From: Sordaria brevicollis
Taxonomy: Eukaryota > Ascomycota > Sordariomycetes > Sordariales > Sordariaceae
Direction: 5' to 3'
NCBI GenBank assembly: GCA_033439795.1
Contig: JAUTDP010000010.1
Span: 2,480,001-2,544,000, forward strand
DNA length: 64,000 nt
The notes under the pieces are model-generated. The model did not search any database and was not told where the DNA came from. It saw only the letters and a list, made by a program, of their open reading frames with translations. How positions within the stretch are numbered: the stretch's first letter is position 1; each line of letters begins with the position of its first letter. Below are positions 59,647-64,000 of the stretch, one piece after another. Both the position numbers and the translations under genes were made by a program.

Positions 59647-62600
59647 CGTCTCGGTAATGCTGTTGCTGCTGCTGCTGTTCATCTCGGTAATGCTGCTGCT
59701 GCTGCTGTTGCTGTTCGTCTCGGTAATGCTGCTGTTGCTGCTGCTGCTGTTGTTGTTCATCTCGGTAATGCTGCTGTTGCTGCTGTTCTTCCCTATGATG
59801 CTGCTGTTCATGGTGGTGATGTTCCTGATGATGTTGTTGCTGTTCATGGTGATGATGCTGCTGCTGCTGCCCACCCGGGCCACCCCCACTAACAGGTAAA
59901 CCAGAAGAAGAAGGCATGGTAGGCACCGGAACGCCATCGACAAAGGAGATAACTGGTTCGGCGAAGGCTTGGAAGGAGGGGTGGCCGGTTTCGGGATGGG
60001 TGGGGAAGAGGGATTCTATTAGGTTCTGTTTTTTGTTGTTAGCGTTTGGTTCTCTTATGTTGTGAAGAAGAGGAAAAGGGAGCATGGGTAGTTGGGGGTG
60101 AAGGTGTGGGTAGAAAGGAAGAAAGGAAAAGTAAGTATAACATACCCAGTCAACATTAACCCCACCACTCATCACCATCCCTCCTCCTCCTGCCCCTCCT
60201 CCTCCTCCTGCTCCTCCTCCTCGTCCCCCTCCCACTCCATTATTACCACCCCCAGTACCACCACCACCAACACCCCCGTGATTACCCCCCTCACTCCCAT
60301 TACCACCAGAAGCCCCAGCAACACTCCCATTCCTCCCACCATTCTGCCCTTGCCCTTGCCCATTACCATGCTGATGAGCATGACCCACCACGCTCCCCCC
60401 ATCACTACTATTCTCCGGACTACCCGGGTTACCCGTAGGCGGTAATCCCCAGAGGACTGCGCCGTCTGATACCCCCGCGAAGACCATGTTGGGTGGTGGC
60501 ATGTTGGATTGCCATTGTTGGGTTTGGTGGTGTTGCCATTGTTGAGCATGCTGATTTTGCTGCCCTGGGTGGTGGTGCTGATGATGATGTTGGTGTTGAT
60601 GCTGGCCGTGCTGGGATGGAAGGGGATGTTGTTGCTGGTGGGAATGTTGAGCAGCTTGAGCGTGAATCTGGGCTTGATGATGTTGTTGGAGCATGAGGAT
60701 TTGTTGTTGCTGATGGTGGTGATGTTCAGCTGGTGAGAGCGACCCGTTCATGCTGGGTGGAAGGGAGAGGGAGTTGATGGATGCCATTGCTGCGGCGGCG
60801 GACATGGACATGGATGAGGAAGGAGGCATGGTGGGTGTTGTGAGACCTGGTTCTTGTTTGAGGACTAGGGGCTGTTGTTGCTGCTGCTGTTGGATCATCA
60901 GCTGCTGTTGGTGGTGATGTTGAGCTTGAACTTGAGCTGCTTGCTGCTGGGCATGTTGTTGAGCTTGAGCCTGAGCTTGTGCCTGTTGTTGAGCAGCATG
61001 TTGCTGAGCTTGCGCCTGCTGTTGAGCCTGAGCCTGAGCTTGCACCTGCACCTGCTGCTGCTCATACCCCTCCTGCGACTGCCCCTGTCTCGACGTCCCC
61101 TGCTGCTGCATCATCGGTGTCGGCGGCGGAGGCGATTCCTTAATGGCCTGCTTGCCCAGCACCGCCTTGACCAAGTTCGCCGGGGCCCGCATCTTGCGCA
61201 TGCTCGCGTAGACACTCGTCTTACTCATGATCTCTGTCAAGATGCGCAAGCTCTTGTCCTGCCGAGGCATGTCGCGCTCCAGCTGGAAGACCCAGTCCAG
61301 ACACGCCCAGATGCGATCGGCTTGGCTGTTGTTGGGGCGATAGTAAATCTCGGTGGCGAGCAGGAGGGCAATCTGGTACTGCTGGTAAGCACCTAGGTAC
61401 CATGCCCAGTTGCGAAACTCGGGTGTCGTCTCGAGGGCGATTGAGTGCTCGATGATGAGGATGCCGCTTTCTATCAAGAGGCCGTTCAGGCGCTCGGGTA
61501 ACGGGTGCGTGGTGTTGCTGTGGTAGGGGTGAAGCACCATGGCGTGGAGTCGGTAGATGAGCAAGTTCATGACGTATCGGGAGTATCGCTGGATGGGGAC
61601 CCGGTCGTCTAACAACGGCGTATATTTCTCCTCCATGCGCTTGCGGAAGTTCTCGATTTTGGCAATGACGGGCGTGAGTTCCATCTTGCGGGCCTCAAGC
61701 TTGCGGCGGTCAGACCAGATGGTGCGCATCATCTCGTTGATCTCGAAGCGTATAATGGTCAGCAACGAGGATGTCCACTGGTGGTCTTGTGATTTCACAG
61801 GGTAGCTGGGAGGGTTGTTGAAGGCTTCCTCATCGCAGTTCAGGGGAAGACGGGTGTCGTAGTCGTCTTTTCGAATGGTAGGTTTGGGACCTTGGGCTTC
61901 GCAAGTCCGGATGTCAAGAAAGCAGAGCTGGTGCCAGATGAGTCGGCGAATGTGCGTTTCCAAGGGGTTAAGACCGAAAGCTTCGCCGTCTCGGTGAAGA
62001 CCCATACATTCGGCCATGCGGACAGCGGCGCCGACGAGGACGGAGTGAGCGCGGGAAACTTCTTCTCTGCAGAGGGGGATCTGTGTTGCCGTCAGTATAA
62101 TTTCATTCCCCTTCCTTTCCTAGGACAACACTCACCATATACATGACAAAAGCCTGCAGTGTCTCAACCTTGGTCGTCCTCAAGAAGTTGGCCCTGGCCA
62201 GCGCACACTCTGCGCCAACCTTCATCTTCTCCACCAACTGCGTCTTATACCACCCGTAATCCCTCTGCACCTCCTCCTCTTCCATACTCACGCAGGCACT
62301 GAACCAAGCACCAAAGACCACGGCCTGCACCGACGCCCTGGGCTCAATGTTGCTGAACACCTCCAGCCAGAACCCATCGTACAGGGCTTCAAAGGACGGC
62401 CGGTGAACGCATCGAGCGATGGGATGGACCGCAGCGAAATATCGAGCCACAAGCCGGTCACCGGTTGGCTTATCTGGCAAGAAGCTAAGGAGTGAAGGGC
62501 CGTCGCCAATCTGGCCGAAGAAGAAGCCGCTGGTCGGAGGAAGGTAGGCATCGCTGGGGCGGAGGAAGTCCGGGTAGTTCTCGGTGATGTTGCCGTCCTG

Positions 62601-64000
62601 GTCAATTATGGTGGTGTGGGCGGCATATTGGTTCATCTCCGTGTCTACCTGCTGCTGCTGCTGCTGTTGCTGCTGGACCCCATTAGAACCACTCGGGGCG
62701 GACGTGTTATCCATGCGAGGACTTCCGATGCCGACTGAAATCTGTCACCCTCCCTGGTTAGCTTTCTTCCCCTTTTTCATCCCCCGACACCGCGGATATC
62801 GAGAAAAAAACTCACCTCCTCAGCCAACCTCGGCCTACTCATCCCCCAATCCTCTCCGTAATCCTCATCCTCCCCACCCTAATCCCCAAATCAATCACAT
62901 CATCCGTCTCCGTCTCCTCATACGCCACATCATTCGTCACCAGCGGCGTAAACCCCAACTCTTCCTCCCCTTCCTCATGATACTCCCCTCGCAGAGTCAC
63001 GTACTCATCCTCATCTTCATCATCCTCATCATCCTCATCCCCTCCCCCCCTCCCCCTCCCCCTCCCCTTCTATAACCAGAAACACAACTCCCCTCCTAAT
63101 CCCATACCGACTGCCAAAGTTAATCCCCCTGGCAGAAGACGACGAGGAAGAAGCAGCGCCCTTGGCCACGTCCCTTTCCAACGCCCTTTCTAGGGATCCA
63201 ACTTGCTCTTTGATTTCCGTCAACCGCATCTGCGAGGCTTCGTCCAGCTTGGGACCGAGGTAGAGACACTCGCGATTGAACTTTTGGCAGTTGACGCACG
63301 GTTTGCACTTGTTGCATTTGAGTTTCCGTCGCCGGCATTCCAAGCAGGAGGTAATCATGCGCATGCGTCTCCGGATGGGCTTTTGTCCGCTGTGGGAGTG
63401 TTGTTGCGTGTGCGAAGAAGAAGAAGAAGGGGCGTGCGGAGGGCCGTGAGTGTGGGGGGGCATACTGATGTTGCTGATACTGCCGAGGTTGGGCATGGGG
63501 ATGGGCATGCCTGGCATTCCGACGGGCATGCCGGCGGGCATGTTGGGTGGTAGAGGGAGAGGGAGGTTACTACTGGGGATGGAAAAGTTGGCGGGCACCA
63601 TGGTGGTTAGGCCGGTGGGCGGCATGGAGGTGATGTGAGAAGAGGCGGTGGCGATGGCTTGTTGGAGGTTGTTCGCGGATGTGTTGTTGTTGGGTAGTCC
63701 GGAGCTGATGTCGCCTAGTAGTCCGTTCATGTTTCCGCTTCCTGCTACCAGCATTCCCATGTCTAGTCCCATGCTGGTGGCTCCTGGACCGTACATGTTG
63801 TTGCCGTTGGGGTTGACACTTCGTGGAGTGGCCATTTGGTCGTCATCTAGCGTGCCTGTGGTTATTGATGAGGCTATGCTTGTTCGTCTGAAGGTGGTCT
63901 GTTGTTGCGCGCTTGGAGGCGCGAGGGAGGACATACTGCTCATGATTGATGATGACATGCTCACGGTGGGAGGTATGGTTGTGGAATATGACTGCTGTTG
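59513..64000 (-). CDS. Zn2Cys6 fungal transcription factor (5' end beyond window)
   Basis: Exons read on the minus strand: 64000-63108 (open to the window edge), about 63061-62816, 62741-62136, 62080-60146, 60025-59513. The first ATG in the window is at 63958, but the frame upstream (QQQSYSTTIPPTVS) also looks coding, so the start is probably outside. A C6 zinc cluster lies at 63346-63266, C-x2-C-x6-C-x5-C-x2-C-x6-C, with one extra Cys in the loop. A short coiled coil follows (EIKEQVGSLERALERDVA). After an acidic stretch comes a fungal transcription-factor middle homology region (about 62570-61250, including ARYFAAVHPIARCVHRPSF). Long Gln/His/Ala-rich tracts form the C-terminal half. It is expected to bind DNA in the nucleus; the target pathway is unknown. 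An apparent one-base deletion interrupts exon 2 (see the separate entry). Confidence 0.8.
59617..59800 (-). repeat. Glutamine-repeat minisatellite (HYRDEQn)
   Basis: Four copies of CTCGGTAATG start at 59650, 59683, 59719 and 59761, separated by CTG/TTG runs. On the coding strand this reads HYRDEQ followed by variable numbers of Q. Spacings of 33, 36 and 42 are all multiples of three, so length changes keep the frame. Confidence 0.9.
60026..60145 (-). other. Transcription-factor intron (120 bp, in-frame, stop-free)
   Basis: On the minus strand the donor is GTATGT after a TGG codon, a branch point CGCTAAC lies near 60040-60046, and the acceptor is AAACAG. Its length is a multiple of three with no stop, so retention would insert 40 aromatic- and proline-rich residues. 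Confidence 0.8.
62081..62135 (-). other. Transcription-factor intron (55 bp)
   Basis: On the minus strand the donor is GTGAGT, the branch point TACTGAC and the acceptor CACAG. Phase 0. It joins FVMYM to IPLCREEVSRAHSV inside the middle homology region. Confidence 0.9.
62742..62815 (-). other. Transcription-factor intron (74 bp)
   Basis: On the minus strand the donor is GTGAGT, the branch point AGCTAAC and the acceptor GACAG. The junction gives LAEEISVGIGSPRMD. Confidence 0.85.
62843..62847 (-). other. Apparent one-base frameshift in a G5 run
   Basis: On the coding strand exon 2 reads RVGRMRITERIGG and then hits TGA. One extra G in this five-G run would continue directly into MSRPRLAEEIS, the frame of the next exon. 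I see no intron that would bridge the two. Either the assembly lost a base in the homopolymer or this allele is broken. Confidence 0.55.

Overview
The window looks like nuclear DNA of a filamentous ascomycete, most likely a Neurospora species. Four things suggest this. Short introns carry GTRNGT donors and CTRAC-type branch points. Coding regions are GC3-biased. About 15 kb shows the CpA-to-TpA signature of repeat-induced point mutation (RIP). The window also carries the giant leashin (lah) locus in two consecutive parts, the split arrangement reported for Neurospora.

Layout. (1) Bases 1 to about 15210 are AT-rich, RIP-mutated repeat DNA with no intact gene. Reading frames of old elements can still be followed at about 4.9-5.9, 6.6-8.6 and 12.9-14.2 kb. 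Short tandem arrays and a recurring palindrome family lie among them. (2) Bases 15211-20301 hold the upstream region and a two-exon gene for a WW-domain PhoD-like phosphatase. (3) Bases 20302-24279 are a long gene-free interval ending in three short upstream ORFs. (4) Bases 24280-42932 encode LAH-1 (about 6094 residues, six exons in my model). (5) Bases 43103-58367 encode LAH-2 (about 5021 residues, four exons; the start is uncertain). (6) Bases 58368-59512 are a convergent intergenic gap. (7) From 64000 down to 59513 on the minus strand is a Zn2Cys6 transcription factor whose N-terminus probably continues beyond the window.

How the genes relate. LAH-1 and LAH-2 are described as tethers for Woronin bodies, the peroxisome-derived septal plugs: LAH-1 links them to the cell cortex through WSC, and LAH-2 acts at the hyphal apex. 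Most of both proteins is acidic, proline-rich short repeats. LAH-1 has about 27 LPVDEDLDLLPALP modules and ends in a basic repeat exon. LAH-2 has 17 HSRQIIPP modules and about 10 QRADGTWGE modules and ends in a coiled coil plus a folded C-terminal domain. The exon before LAH-1's last intron is in the same reading frame as LAH-2, so one changed splice would rejoin the two halves into the single leashin of other ascomycetes. The phosphatase and the transcription factor show no evident functional link to leashin.
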